A stretch of DNA of 64,000 bases from Microbispora siamensis (GTDB lineage: Bacteria; Actinomycetota; Actinomycetes; Streptosporangiales; Streptosporangiaceae): assembly GCF_016863095.1 (NCBI RefSeq), contig NZ_BOOF01000029.1:122485-186484 (forward strand), read 5' to 3'. Positions 44,705 through 53,654 of this stretch are shown here, in pieces. The notes below the pieces were generated by a model that was not told the origin of the DNA, made no database searches, and worked only from the letters and a program-made list of their open reading frames with translations. A program made the position numbers and the translations under genes. How positions within the stretch are numbered: the stretch's first letter is position 1; each line of letters opens with the position of its first letter.

Positions 44705-45007
44705 TTAACTCCGCTCATTCATCTGTTTCAGAAGAAGTTGGTCCTGATATTTCTGTCGAGGGCCAGGCAGCACGGCATGGGGGGACGGCCACAGCCGCGT
44801 GGCCTCCGGAAGCAGCGCGCCCACAGGGGCGACCCGATATTTGATGCCATCCGCCTTCCACTCGTCCGACACGGCCGGGTCGGCACCGGAATCGGTGATG
44901 GCGAGGTCGAAGACGTCCAGCGGGGCGACGAGGTGCAGAGCTACGCGCCCGAGTTTGGTATGCTCGACGACACCCATTTGAGCAACCGCCGACCGATCAC
45001 GCGGCCA
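44705..45007 (-). pseudogene. Headless C-terminal remnant of a DeoR-family regulator
   Basis: The readable frame contains MGVVEHTKLGRVALHLVAPLDVFDLAITDSG and then a region like the end of DeoR/GlpR repressors (VVDHSKLGR..ALH.VAPL..FD.VITD). The N-terminal helix-turn-helix and most of the sugar-sensing domain are missing. An in-frame TAA lies ten codons before the ATG. The 225 bases beyond it, to the M20 gene, contain no recognisable gene. A deletion seems to have removed the regulator's front and joined the kinase operon to the nucleoside genes. Confidence 0.65.
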
Positions 45008-45232
45008 TTACCGTGCCAACCCCTCATGACGGCACAAATCGCGGTGGTTGAACTCAACTGTTGTCCATTTGCGGGCTAGTGCGCGCACCTGCACTGTGCA
45101 CCGGCTCGGAGTCAGGAACGGGGGAGCGCCTCACCTGGTACGTTGCGCTCGTCCGCGCCGCCGTCATGTGGATGTTCTCGGGAAGTGGATGCAATCGCGA
45201 GCACGCGCCAAGGCGGGACCGGCGAGAAACGC

Positions 45233-46555
45233 TCAGTTGGAAAGCCTGGCTTGGTCCAACCACGCCAGTGAGCCGGCGATGAGCTGGACCGCGCACTCCT
45301 CGACGGAGGCGAGCTCGACCCGTTCGTCTGCGCTGTGCAGCCCCTCGCCGTGTGGTCCGAGGACGATCGCCGGCGCCCAGCCACCGCCGTGCACGATTTT
45401 GGCGTCGCACACCATCGTCCCCGCACGGCTCGGACCGCCTACGGCTCCGCTCTCGGCCGACCATCGGAAGGCACGCACCAGCTCGCTGTCGGCACCGATC
45501 TCACCACCTCGGTGACCGCCCGGAGGAATTACCACCTCCACGCTGATGTCGTCGGCATCGCCCACGGCCGCACGCACCCGCTCGGTGATCTCGCGAGTGG
45601 CCTCTTCCTGGGTCTCGCCGGGCAGGATCCCCATCAGCCCTCGGAGCGTCGCGTGCTCGGCCCGCGTGGCCAGCCACTCGCCGCCGGAGGCGAACCCCAC
45701 GTTGACGAATCCGGGCAGGTCGTCGGCGTCGTACCCGCCGAGGGCGTGCGCGCGGGCCGTCCGTTCCAGCTCCAGCTCCGCGAGCGCCGTCAGCACCCGG
45801 CCCATGGACGGGAATACGCTCGTCCCCCAAGACCTGCGCAGCATGCCACCGGCCCGGCCGCCCAGCTGCACCTGGAAGGACTGGATTCCGACATGCCTGT
45901 GCACGACCCGCAGATCGGTCGGCTCGGCGAACACGACCGAGTCACCCACATGGCCCCGGTGCATGCACGCCAGTGTGCCGTTCCCGCCGGACTCTTCCTC
46001 CACGACACTGCACAGCCGTACCGATCCCGGGCCGTCCCAGTGCGTGGCGATGTATCGGAACGCGAACGCCGCGGCGATCAGCCCTGCCTTCATGTCCATC
46101 GCGCCCCGCCCGTACATCCAGCCGTCGCGCACACTCGCCTCGAACGGTCTGGTCGTCCACGCCTGCCCGTCGGCCGGGACGACGTCCACATGCCCGTTCA
46201 GCACCAGCGACGGGCCGGAGGGCCTTCCGTGTGTGAACGCGACGCAGGCCAGCTCTGGGAGGACCTCGGCGTACCGGGGGTCGCGTTCTACCAGCGGCAC
46301 CCACAGAAGCTGGTCGTCGACGGGCGCCCGCAGCGCTTCGACCGCCTCCCAGTCCGGTGTCCACCGGTCTACCACGATGCCGTCCCCGGTGTCGGCGATC
46401 TGCTGCACGATGTCCTGGACATCGTTCTGCTCGATCGAGCAGGGCAGGCTCGGCAGCGCGATCGCGTCCGCCAGTGAATCCCTGATCTCGGTACGGAACG
46501 CGGCGATCCACGACCGCGCGTCGCCCTCCACATCACGCCGAATAGCGGTGGACAT
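45233..46555 (-). CDS. M20-family amidohydrolase/peptidase (ArgE/DapE/ACY1-like)
   Basis: A 440-residue two-zinc amidohydrolase. Motifs are SLVLNGHVDVVPADG, WMYGRGAMDMKAGLIAAAFA, VVEEESGGNGTLAC, FAEPTDL and a late PHGEGLHSADERVEL, giving the expected His/Asp/Glu ligands. The family deacylates or decarbamoylates small amino-acid-like compounds. Its start is three bases from the adenosine deaminase stop, so it belongs to the nucleoside operon, where a side-chain or ring-opened base derivative would be a logical substrate. True substrate unknown. Confidence 0.85.
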   Translation of the reverse strand: MSTAIRRDVEGDARSWIAAFRTEIRDSLADAIALPSLPCSIEQNDVQDIVQQIADTGDGIVVDRWTPDWEAVEALRAPVDDQLLWVPLVERDPRYAEVLPELACVAFTHGRPSGPSLVLNGHVDVVPADGQAWTTRPFEASVRDGWMYGRGAMDMKAGLIAAAFAFRYIATHWDGPGSVRLCSVVEEESGGNGTLACMHRGHVGDSVVFAEPTDLRVVHRHVGIQSFQVQLGGRAGGMLRRSWGTSVFPSMGRVLTALAELELERTARAHALGGYDADDLPGFVNVGFASGGEWLATRAEHATLRGLMGILPGETQEEATREITERVRAAVGDADDISVEVVIPPGGHRGGEIGADSELVRAFRWSAESGAVGGPSRAGTMVCDAKIVHGGGWAPAIVLGPHGEGLHSADERVELASVEECAVQLIAGSLAWLDQARLSN

Positions 46556-46558
46556 CGC

Positions 46559-47671
46559 TCAGTCCCTCTCTGCGGCGATCCGAGCCTCCCAAGCCGGATC
46601 GATGATCTTCTTCACGATGCCGTTCCGTTCTCGCTCGTCACCGAAACCCGCGCGAACCGCGTTGCGTATCATTCGGTGAGCCTCCGCGGTGGTGAGACGG
46701 TGGATATCGGCCACGGCGGCCAGTTCGCCGCTCATCGACACTCCCGAGATCAGACGGTTGTCAGTATTCAGCGTGACGTTGAAGCCGCTCCGCAACAGAC
46801 GCGCCACCGGGTGCCCAGCGATCGAGGAGACGGCGCCCGTCTGCATGTTCGACGTCACTGCCAGTTCCAGACAGCGCTGGGTGTCACGCAGGTACGTCGC
46901 GACGGCGCCGAGGACGTGCCCTGGCGCAGCTTCATCCTTCGGCACCTGTTCGGCGATCGCGACACCGTGGCCGATCCGTTCGGCTCCGGCGGCCAGCGCA
47001 TCCGCGATGGAAGACACCGGGCCCTCCTCTCCGGCATGGATCGTGATGTGCAGCTGCCCCTCACGCGCCGCCGAGAGCGCCGCAGCGTGCGGCGACGCGG
47101 GCCAGCCGTTCTCCTGCCCGGCCAGGTCAACCCCGACCAGCCGGTCGTCTTGGCGGCGCCGTCGCACGGCTGCCTGAACCACCTCCTCCACGTACCGGTC
47201 AGTGCGGAGGGCGCACAGGATCGTGTTCACCACGATGGGTTCGCCTGCTGGTGTCCGTACCCGCCTCGTCGCGGCCTCGATGCCGTCCTGCACCGCCTCC
47301 ACCGCCTCCTCTAGCGGCAGGCGCCGCACGCGGTGCTCCTCGGGCGCGAAACGCAGCTCGGCGTACACGACACCGTCAGCGGCCAGGTCCTCCACCGCTT
47401 CGTACGCGACTCGACGCAACGCCGACGCCGTCTGCAGCATCGGCATGATGTGCTCGAAAGTGGCCAGATAACCCGGCAGGCCGCCGTTTGCCGACTCGGT
47501 GAACCACCTCGCCAGCCGGGTGGCGTCTCCGGCCGGCAGCGGGTGCCCGATCTCGTCGGCCAGCTCCAGCAACGTCTGCGGCCTGACACCCCCGTCGAGA
47601 TGGTCGTGCAGTACGGCCAGCGGCAAGCCGGCGAACCGGCTGGTCCACGGATCGGCCGCAGCATCCGTCAT
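46559..47671 (-). CDS. add: Adenosine deaminase
   Basis: A 370-residue zinc hydrolase converting adenosine to inosine. Ligand motifs are LHDHLDGGVRPQTL (H22, H24), ITIHAGEEGPVSS with catalytic glutamate, ERIGHGVAI and LNTDNRLISG. VVYAELRFAPEEH and SNMQTGAV match the actinobacterial enzymes. The ATG overlaps the stop of the nucleoside hydrolase gene (ATGA). With the importer and hydrolase it implies use of exogenous purine nucleosides, although specificity for a modified adenosine is possible. Confidence 0.9.
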   Translation of the reverse strand: MTDAAADPWTSRFAGLPLAVLHDHLDGGVRPQTLLELADEIGHPLPAGDATRLARWFTESANGGLPGYLATFEHIMPMLQTASALRRVAYEAVEDLAADGVVYAELRFAPEEHRVRRLPLEEAVEAVQDGIEAATRRVRTPAGEPIVVNTILCALRTDRYVEEVVQAAVRRRRQDDRLVGVDLAGQENGWPASPHAAALSAAREGQLHITIHAGEEGPVSSIADALAAGAERIGHGVAIAEQVPKDEAAPGHVLGAVATYLRDTQRCLELAVTSNMQTGAVSSIAGHPVARLLRSGFNVTLNTDNRLISGVSMSGELAAVADIHRLTTAEAHRMIRNAVRAGFGDERERNGIVKKIIDPAWEARIAAERD

Positions 47672-48657
47672 CGCTCCGCCTCCGCTGATGAAGGCGCGGC
47701 CATCGAGGAAACGGTAGCCACGAAGTCCGCAATGAAGCCATCACGGTCCACGACCTCCACGACCTCGACCAGCGGCGCCCGCATCAACGTCTCCGCGAGC
47801 TCCCCCGGCCGCCTGCGCCGATCGGCCACCGTCGCTCCGCGGCACAGCCCGGGGGCCAGCTCGATGGCCATCGGATAGCTTTCGGCCCGCGTGACCAGGT
47901 GCGGCAACGCCACCACGCCAACCGTCAACGGGGAGTGCATTGCGCACGCGTACTCGCCCAGGCGGTGGCTGTAGAACTCCATGTAGTGGGGTGCCACGGC
48001 TGCGACGAGCTCAGCCGCAGGGGTGTCGCTCTTCCTGACCCGCTCCAGGTCCGCCTCTCGGAACAGCGTGTCGTCGGTGACGTCAAGCGGGACCAGTGTC
48101 ACCGGAACCCCCGACTCAATGACAATCTGGCCCGCCTCGGGGTCGTGCGCCACGTCCGCTTCCGCGAGCGGGGACACGTTGCCCGGCCACCCGACCGCGC
48201 CACCCATCCATACGACCCGCTTGATGCGGCCCGCCGCCGATGGGTCCAGCAGCAGAGCGATCGCCACGTTGGTCAGCGGCCCGAGCGCGATCACCTCCAG
48301 CTCGCCGGCGTACCGCTTGGACAGATCAACGATCAGCTGGGCGGCGCCGCGCTCGTCGAGGGTCACCTCCGAGGGGCGCAGCCCGCTGTTGCCGAAGCCG
48401 TCCGCGCCGTGGATCTCCGGCCAGAACAGCGGCGTCCCGAGCAGCCCCTTTGCGGCGCCCTGCGCCAGGGGGATGTCGTTCCTCCCGAGACGTTCGAGGA
48501 TGACTGCCGTGTTGCGGGTGACCTGCTCGACCTCCGTATTGCCGAACACGGTGGTCAGACCGACAACGTCGAGCTCTGAGCGCCCCAGCGCGTAGATGAC
48601 CGCGAGACCGTCATCGACCCCGGTGTCGGTGTCGATCAGGACAGTGCGAGCGACCAT
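47668..48657 (-). CDS. Nucleoside hydrolase (inosine/uridine-preferring family)
   Basis: A 329-residue calcium-dependent enzyme that cleaves nucleosides to base plus ribose. The diagnostic N-terminal motif is VLIDTDTGVDDGLAVIYAL, with VIALGPLTNVAIAL and KRVVWMGGAVGWPGNVSP further on. ATG 48657 follows CAGGAGG with good spacing; the longer frame is unsupported. It lies between the permease genes and add, an arrangement consistent with immediate intracellular processing of imported nucleosides. Confidence 0.92.
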   Translation of the reverse strand: MVARTVLIDTDTGVDDGLAVIYALGRSELDVVGLTTVFGNTEVEQVTRNTAVILERLGRNDIPLAQGAAKGLLGTPLFWPEIHGADGFGNSGLRPSEVTLDERGAAQLIVDLSKRYAGELEVIALGPLTNVAIALLLDPSAAGRIKRVVWMGGAVGWPGNVSPLAEADVAHDPEAGQIVIESGVPVTLVPLDVTDDTLFREADLERVRKSDTPAAELVAAVAPHYMEFYSHRLGEYACAMHSPLTVGVVALPHLVTRAESYPMAIELAPGLCRGATVADRRRRPGELAETLMRAPLVEVVEVVDRDGFIADFVATVSSMAAPSSAEAER

Positions 48658-48748
48658 GATGCCTCCTGGTGAAGAATCGGATCGAAGAGAGCGGGTGAGC
48701 ACGTCGGCGACTGCTGTTGCGGCGCGGTGGATGGATGAGACATTACGG

Positions 48749-49645
48749 TCACGACACGCCGCCTATGCCGCGCCGCACGCGGCGTAGCCGCTGACCGTTG
48801 AGGAACAGCGCGAGCAGGATCGCCACGTACGGGATGGACAGCAGGATTTGCGTGCTGAAGTTCGTCCGGACTTGGAGGACGGTGGCCACCGCGTCCAGAA
48901 CCCCAAACAGGCTCGCCGCGACGAACGTGCCGACGGGAGTACGTGCCCCGAGATACATCGCGCCCAGTGCGATGAACCCTCGGCCGGCCACCATGTCACG
49001 GACGAAGCCGTGCGTCGTCGACAGCGAGAGCTGGGCCCCGGCCATACCGCACAGCAGTCCGGACAGCAGCAGCGCGGCCCATCTGACCCGGTTCGGTCGG
49101 AGGCCCGACTCGACCAGCGCGCTCTCGCTCTCCCCGGCGGCGCGGATGTAGAGGCCGAGGCGCGTCCGGTGCCACAGATACAGTGTCGCCGGCAGCGAGA
49201 TCAGCGCGAGCCACACCACGATCGACTGGCCTGACAGAGACGCCAGGACGGGGACGTGCTCGGCGCCTGGAATAGCGATCTCCGGGAGGCTGCCCTGCGG
49301 GATCCCGGAACTGTCGCCGGTACGGCCGGTCAGGCTGTACAGCACCAAGACGGTACCGCCGGTGGCGAGTAGGTTGACGGCCAGACCGGCCAGGATGAGA
49401 TTGGCCCGGAGATGCAGGTGGAAGATCGCCAGTATCGCGGCGAGCAGGGATGCGACCACGATCGCGGCGAGCAGCCCCACCAGCCCGAACCCCGAGTATC
49501 CGGCACCGAGTACGGCAGCCAGCGCGCCGAACAGCATCATGCCCTCGGACGCGATGTTCACCACGCCGGCCCGGTCGGCCAACAGGCAGCCGGTCGCGGC
49601 GAGGACATAGGGGGCGGCGTTCTGCAGGATCGTCGACAGCAACAT
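48749..49645 (-). CDS. Nucleoside ABC transporter permease (NupQ/YufQ-like)
   Basis: A 298-residue BPD-type-2 permease of the branched-chain/ribose class. Family features are AAPYVLAATGCLLADRAGVVNIASEGMMLFGAL at the N-terminus and LILAGLAVNLLATGGTVLVL in the core, with about nine helices. It begins one base after the partner permease stop. With its partner, the ATPase and the BmpA-type lipoprotein it forms a complete purine/pyrimidine nucleoside importer. Confidence 0.9.
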   Translation of the reverse strand: MLLSTILQNAAPYVLAATGCLLADRAGVVNIASEGMMLFGALAAVLGAGYSGFGLVGLLAAIVVASLLAAILAIFHLHLRANLILAGLAVNLLATGGTVLVLYSLTGRTGDSSGIPQGSLPEIAIPGAEHVPVLASLSGQSIVVWLALISLPATLYLWHRTRLGLYIRAAGESESALVESGLRPNRVRWAALLLSGLLCGMAGAQLSLSTTHGFVRDMVAGRGFIALGAMYLGARTPVGTFVAASLFGVLDAVATVLQVRTNFSTQILLSIPYVAILLALFLNGQRLRRVRRGIGGVS

Positions 49646-49646
49646 G

Positions 49647-50804
49647 TCAGCTCCCCGTCCTCTGTGATGAGGCGGCTGCCCTCAGCGGAGCCGGACCAGG
49701 GATCACCGGCCCGCCGTGCGCGGGTCGCCGCCGCCCCGCCCGGTGGCGGATCCAGGCGAGCGGGGCGCGCGCGGTGACGGCAAGGATCAGGAACCCCTGG
49801 AGGGTAGTGATCACCTCGCGAGGGATACCGCTGCTGAGCTGCGCGATGTCACCGCCGGTCCGGATGTAGCCGTAGGCGACGGCCGCTAACGGGATCAGCA
49901 ACGGCCGGTTCGCGGTGAGCAGGGCGACCAGGATGCCGTCGAAGCCGATGTTCGCGCTCAGCCCGACGATCAGCCGGTGCGTGCTGCCCTCGGCGATCAC
50001 TGCACCGGCCAGCCCCGCGATCAGCCCGGACAGTGCCATCGACAGCCACACCGAGCGGCGTACCCGCATACCGGTGGCCTGGGCGAACGGCACGCTCGCG
50101 CCCACCGCGCCCATCTCGAAGCCGGTCTTCGTCCAGTTGATGAGGTACCAGACGGCCACGCAGCACCCGATCGCGAACGGCAGGGCGAGCCCGATGGTCA
50201 ACTGCCCGATCCTGAGGGAGGGCAGGAACGCCGCCGGATCGAAGAAGTCGCTGACCGGGTACCCCGCGCTGGCCGGCTGCAGGTACCGGTTGATCAGCAG
50301 CGCGAAGCCATACGTCGCGACGTAGTTCAGCATGAGTGTGCTGACGATCTCGTCCGAGCCGCCGTACGCCTTCATGAGGCCCGGGACGAGACCGAACAGG
50401 AATCCGGCCAGAGCCCCCAGGGTGAGGCCGACGACGAACACGCCGGGAAACGACGGCAGGTGGAGCACCGCCGCTCCGGCGGCGAGCGCGCCGACGAGGA
50501 TCTGACCTTCGGCGCCGAGGCTGAACTGGCCAGCGCGGAACACCATGGCGACCGCTGCCCCGCTCAGCATCAGGTTGGCGGAGTCGCTAAGCCATTGGCC
50601 GGTGCGGAATGAAGAGGTGAACGGCCCGGAGAGCAGGCTGCCCAGGGCCGCCGCCGGATCGTCAGCGGACATGGCGAGAAGGACGAAGATCACGATGATC
50701 GCGAGCGCGACCGTGGCCGCCAGCCTTCCACCGCCCCGCAACACCGCCCTGCGCCACGCTCCGGACTGCCTCGGTACCACTGCGATTGTTTCCGACGCGC
50801 TCAT
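49647..50804 (-). CDS. Nucleoside ABC transporter permease (NupP/YufP-like)
   Basis: A 385-residue partner permease. ANLMLSGAAVAMVFRAGQFSLGAEGQILVGALAA and AYGGSDEIVSTLMLNYVATYGFALLINRYL are typical of the YufP group. ATG 50804 is chosen because it makes an ATGA overlap with the upstream ATPase stop. The C-terminal 30 residues are hydrophilic and Pro/Arg-rich. Confidence 0.9.
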   Translation of the reverse strand: MSASETIAVVPRQSGAWRRAVLRGGGRLAATVALAIIVIFVLLAMSADDPAAALGSLLSGPFTSSFRTGQWLSDSANLMLSGAAVAMVFRAGQFSLGAEGQILVGALAAGAAVLHLPSFPGVFVVGLTLGALAGFLFGLVPGLMKAYGGSDEIVSTLMLNYVATYGFALLINRYLQPASAGYPVSDFFDPAAFLPSLRIGQLTIGLALPFAIGCCVAVWYLINWTKTGFEMGAVGASVPFAQATGMRVRRSVWLSMALSGLIAGLAGAVIAEGSTHRLIVGLSANIGFDGILVALLTANRPLLIPLAAVAYGYIRTGGDIAQLSSGIPREVITTLQGFLILAVTARAPLAWIRHRAGRRRPAHGGPVIPGPAPLRAAASSQRTGS

Positions 50805-52447
50805 CACGCGCCCCCGCCGGCGGCAGGAGGCGCGACGTCCGCGGGAGAAGCCGCGGGAGAATCTGCCGGGCCGTCCTCGGCCGAGCCGAGCATCAGCGCG
50901 CCGATGATCTCAGCCGTCACTTCGTCGCCGTTCACGAGATCGGCGACGAGCCGCCCCTCATGGAACACACAGATCCTGGAGCTGATCGCGAGCACTTCGT
51001 CGACATCGCTGGACAGCACGAGGATCGCCGTGCCCTCGCGGGCGGCGTCCGCGAGCGCCTCGTGGATCCTGGCCGCGGCGCCGATGTCGAGTCCCCGAGT
51101 GGGCTCGGCAACGAGCAGCACCTTCGGCCCGCGCGAAATCTCCCGCGCCAGGACCACCTTCTGGATGTTGCCTCCGGACAGCCGCTCGGCCGGCTGCAGC
51201 GGCCCGGTGCAGCGGATGTCGAAGTCTTCGATGAGCCGGACGGCTTCAGACCGCATCCGGGACTTGTCCAAGCGGCCGTGCCGTCGGTACCCGCCATAGG
51301 TGATGCGATCGGCGAACATGTTGTCCACGATCGGGAACGCGGGCACGACGCCCGCGGACAAGCGGTCTTCCGGAACATAGCCCAAGCCGGCGGCGCGGGC
51401 CCGGCGGTGCGTCCACCGTCTCAGGGCCACACCCCCGATCTCGATCCGGCCCGCCGTCACCGGTCGGATCCCTGCGATGCCCTCCAGGAACTCGAGCTGC
51501 CCATTGCCGTCGACGCCAACCAGGCCGCACACTTCGCCCTCTCGGAGGTCGAGGCTGACGCCGTGCACGGCCTCCCTTCCCTGGGATCCGGTGACTGATA
51601 GGCCGGTGAATGAGGCCGCCTTCGGCGCCGTCGGCAGCGGAGCTGGGGCCCGCCGCGCCGTCACCGGCCTACCGCCGACCATCAGCTCCACCAGCTGGGC
51701 CGTGTTGAAATCCGCATGCCGACCATGCCCGACGACGTGTCCGCGGCGCAGGATCGTCACGTCGTCAGCGAGCTCGGCGACCTCGCTTAGCTTGTGCGTG
51801 ATGAACAGCACCGTCGTCCCGGCTTCCGTGAGCCGTCGCACCGCATCGAACAGGGCACGGCGCTCCTGGGGCGTGAGCAGCGCGGTCGGCTCGTCCAGGA
51901 TGAGGACCCGAGCCCCCCGGTAGAGGGCTTTGAGGATCTCGACCCGCTGCTGCTGCGCGGTGCTCATCCGGGCGACCGGGCGTTTCAGATCGACGTGCAG
52001 GCCCATGGCGTCGCTCAGCGCACCGATGCTGTCGAGGATCTCCCGTTTGTCGATGCGCCATGGCCTGCCGGGCTCGACCCCCAGCGCGATGTTCTCGGCC
52101 GCGGTCAGGCTCGGCACCAGGCCGAAGTGCTGGAAGACCATGCCGATGCCGTGCGCGACCGCGGCCTTCGGGTTGGGCAGTTTGACCGGTACGCCGTCGA
52201 GCCGGATCTGCCCCGAGTCGGGCTGTTCGACGCCGTAGAGCATCTTCATCAGCGTGCTCTTCCCGGCGCCGTTCTCCCCGAGCACCGCGTGGACCGACTG
52301 GGAAGTCACCCGCAGGGACACCTCGTGGTTGGCTGTGAGCTGCCCGTAGGCCTTGCTGAGTTTGACCGCTTCCAGCCGGTACGGGGGGCCGGTCGGCGGT
52401 TCCCCAGCCCCGTGCGGCTCAACGGTCGCTAAATCATGGTTCGTCAT
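50804..52447 (-). CDS. Nucleoside ABC transporter double ATPase (NupO/YufO-like)
   Basis: A 547-residue protein with two fused nucleotide-binding domains. The first has GENGAGKSTLMKMLYGV, signature MSTAQQQRVEILKAL and Walker B VLILDEPTALLTP. The second has a degenerate Walker A (GVDGNGQLEFLEG), signature LSGGNIQKVVLARE and VAEPTRGLD, as normal for the sugar/nucleoside class where one site is weak. ATG 52447 begins 16 bases after the BmpA-like stop; no strong ribosome-binding site is seen and an upstream GTG at 52453 is possible. Confidence 0.9.
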   Translation of the reverse strand: MTNHDLATVEPHGAGEPPTGPPYRLEAVKLSKAYGQLTANHEVSLRVTSQSVHAVLGENGAGKSTLMKMLYGVEQPDSGQIRLDGVPVKLPNPKAAVAHGIGMVFQHFGLVPSLTAAENIALGVEPGRPWRIDKREILDSIGALSDAMGLHVDLKRPVARMSTAQQQRVEILKALYRGARVLILDEPTALLTPQERRALFDAVRRLTEAGTTVLFITHKLSEVAELADDVTILRRGHVVGHGRHADFNTAQLVELMVGGRPVTARRAPAPLPTAPKAASFTGLSVTGSQGREAVHGVSLDLREGEVCGLVGVDGNGQLEFLEGIAGIRPVTAGRIEIGGVALRRWTHRRARAAGLGYVPEDRLSAGVVPAFPIVDNMFADRITYGGYRRHGRLDKSRMRSEAVRLIEDFDIRCTGPLQPAERLSGGNIQKVVLAREISRGPKVLLVAEPTRGLDIGAAARIHEALADAAREGTAILVLSSDVDEVLAISSRICVFHEGRLVADLVNGDEVTAEIIGALMLGSAEDGPADSPAASPADVAPPAAGGGA

Positions 52448-52463
52448 GAGCACTGAGAATCCG

Positions 52464-53528
52464 CTACCTATCGAGGACCGAGTCGTAGCGACCATCGGCC
52501 ATCTCCGTCGTGATCTTCTCTATCTCTCCCCGGACGGGCTCCGGGACGTACTTGAGATAGGGCTGTGATTGCGCTACGTAATTGGTCTTCTGCTTCGCTC
52601 CGAACCTCACCGTGGTGCCCAGGGGCAACGTGCCCGCGGCGGCCTTTTCCACTGCGTCGGCCAGGGACGTGTCAACCGAGGTGACCGCACTCGTCAGCAC
52701 AGCTGTCTTGCCGTTCACCATCGGATCGTCCGCCTGAGTCAGGCTGTTGCCGATGGCCCACACATCGTGCTCCGCCGCCGCCTGGATCACGCCCTTGTCG
52801 GTTCCACCGGCGGCGGTGAACAGGACATCGGCGCCATCGCTGATCATCTGAGCGGCGAGGTTCTGGCCCTTGACCGGGTCGGCGAAGGATCCCGCGTACC
52901 CGGAGAGCACCTTCAGCGACGGGTTGGTCTGCGCCACCCCGGCCTTGAAGCCGTTGATGTAGTCCTGGATGACGGGGATGTCCTGGCCACCGATGACTCC
53001 GACCGTGTTGCCCGAGCCGATGCGCTCGACACCCCCGGCCTTGTGCAACAAGCCGGCGAGTGCGCCCGCGAGGAATCCGCTCTCGCTGTAGCGGTAAAGG
53101 ATGGAGTAGATGTTGTGGCACCCGCACTCCGCCGGGGTGGACTCCACGTCGTAAAGGACGAAGCTCTTCTCCGGGTGGGCCTGGGCCGCCTGCTCGACGA
53201 TCTGCTTCATGCCGTACGTACCCACAATGATCACTTGGTCGTCACCGCCGGCGACGTCGTTGAGCGCCGGCGCCCACTTACTCGGATCGGGGCCCGTCTC
53301 CACGGTGCGTACCTTCAGCCCGAGTCTGACGCCGGCCTCCTTTACACCCGTCTGAGAGTTGTCGAAGAAGCCGCCGTCGCCGAGTTGCCCGGGGATGAAC
53401 AGCGCGACCGCAGGTTTGCCGGGATCACCGCCGTCGGCCGAGCCGTTCGACGCCGGGGAACACGCCGAAAGGAGGCATACCAAGGCCACCCCCAGACCTT
53501 GAAGGGCGCGTGTGCGTCTCCTGAACAT
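52464..53528 (-). CDS. BmpA/PnrA-family nucleoside-binding lipoprotein
   Basis: A 354-residue substrate-binding protein anchored by a lipobox LLSAC after MFRRRTRALQGLGVALVC. Conserved family segments are ALFIPGQLGDGGFFDNSQTGVKEAG, SESGFLAGALAGLL, GQDIPVIQDYINGFKAGV and DVLFTAAGGTDKGVIQAA, the purine-nucleoside receptor fold. ATG 53528 follows GAGGAGGAC with a four-base spacer. It is the receptor for the importer encoded downstream. A 126-base gap separates it from the preceding TIM-barrel gene, so an internal promoter is possible. Confidence 0.9.
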   Translation of the reverse strand: MFRRRTRALQGLGVALVCLLSACSPASNGSADGGDPGKPAVALFIPGQLGDGGFFDNSQTGVKEAGVRLGLKVRTVETGPDPSKWAPALNDVAGGDDQVIIVGTYGMKQIVEQAAQAHPEKSFVLYDVESTPAECGCHNIYSILYRYSESGFLAGALAGLLHKAGGVERIGSGNTVGVIGGQDIPVIQDYINGFKAGVAQTNPSLKVLSGYAGSFADPVKGQNLAAQMISDGADVLFTAAGGTDKGVIQAAAEHDVWAIGNSLTQADDPMVNGKTAVLTSAVTSVDTSLADAVEKAAAGTLPLGTTVRFGAKQKTNYVAQSQPYLKYVPEPVRGEIEKITTEMADGRYDSVLDR

Positions 53529-53654
53529 GGATGTCCTCCTCGAAGCCGTGCGGCGTGTCGCCACCCGGCCGGTTGTGCTGGGGTGTCGTGGACGAATGGA
53601 TGCGGTCCGGTCGTGCCGGAAGGGAAGGCGCCGGGACGTGGGCGCCGCCGGAGG

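Noticed and set aside
44705..44977. An independent 90-residue protein
   Set aside because: Its sequence corresponds to the C-terminal portion of DeoR regulators and lacks the DNA-binding domain, which points to a truncation remnant.
45061..45232. A possible small gene between the M20 gene and the DeoR remnant
   Set aside because: Several short frames exist on both strands but none has a ribosome-binding site, family similarity or consistent codon pattern.
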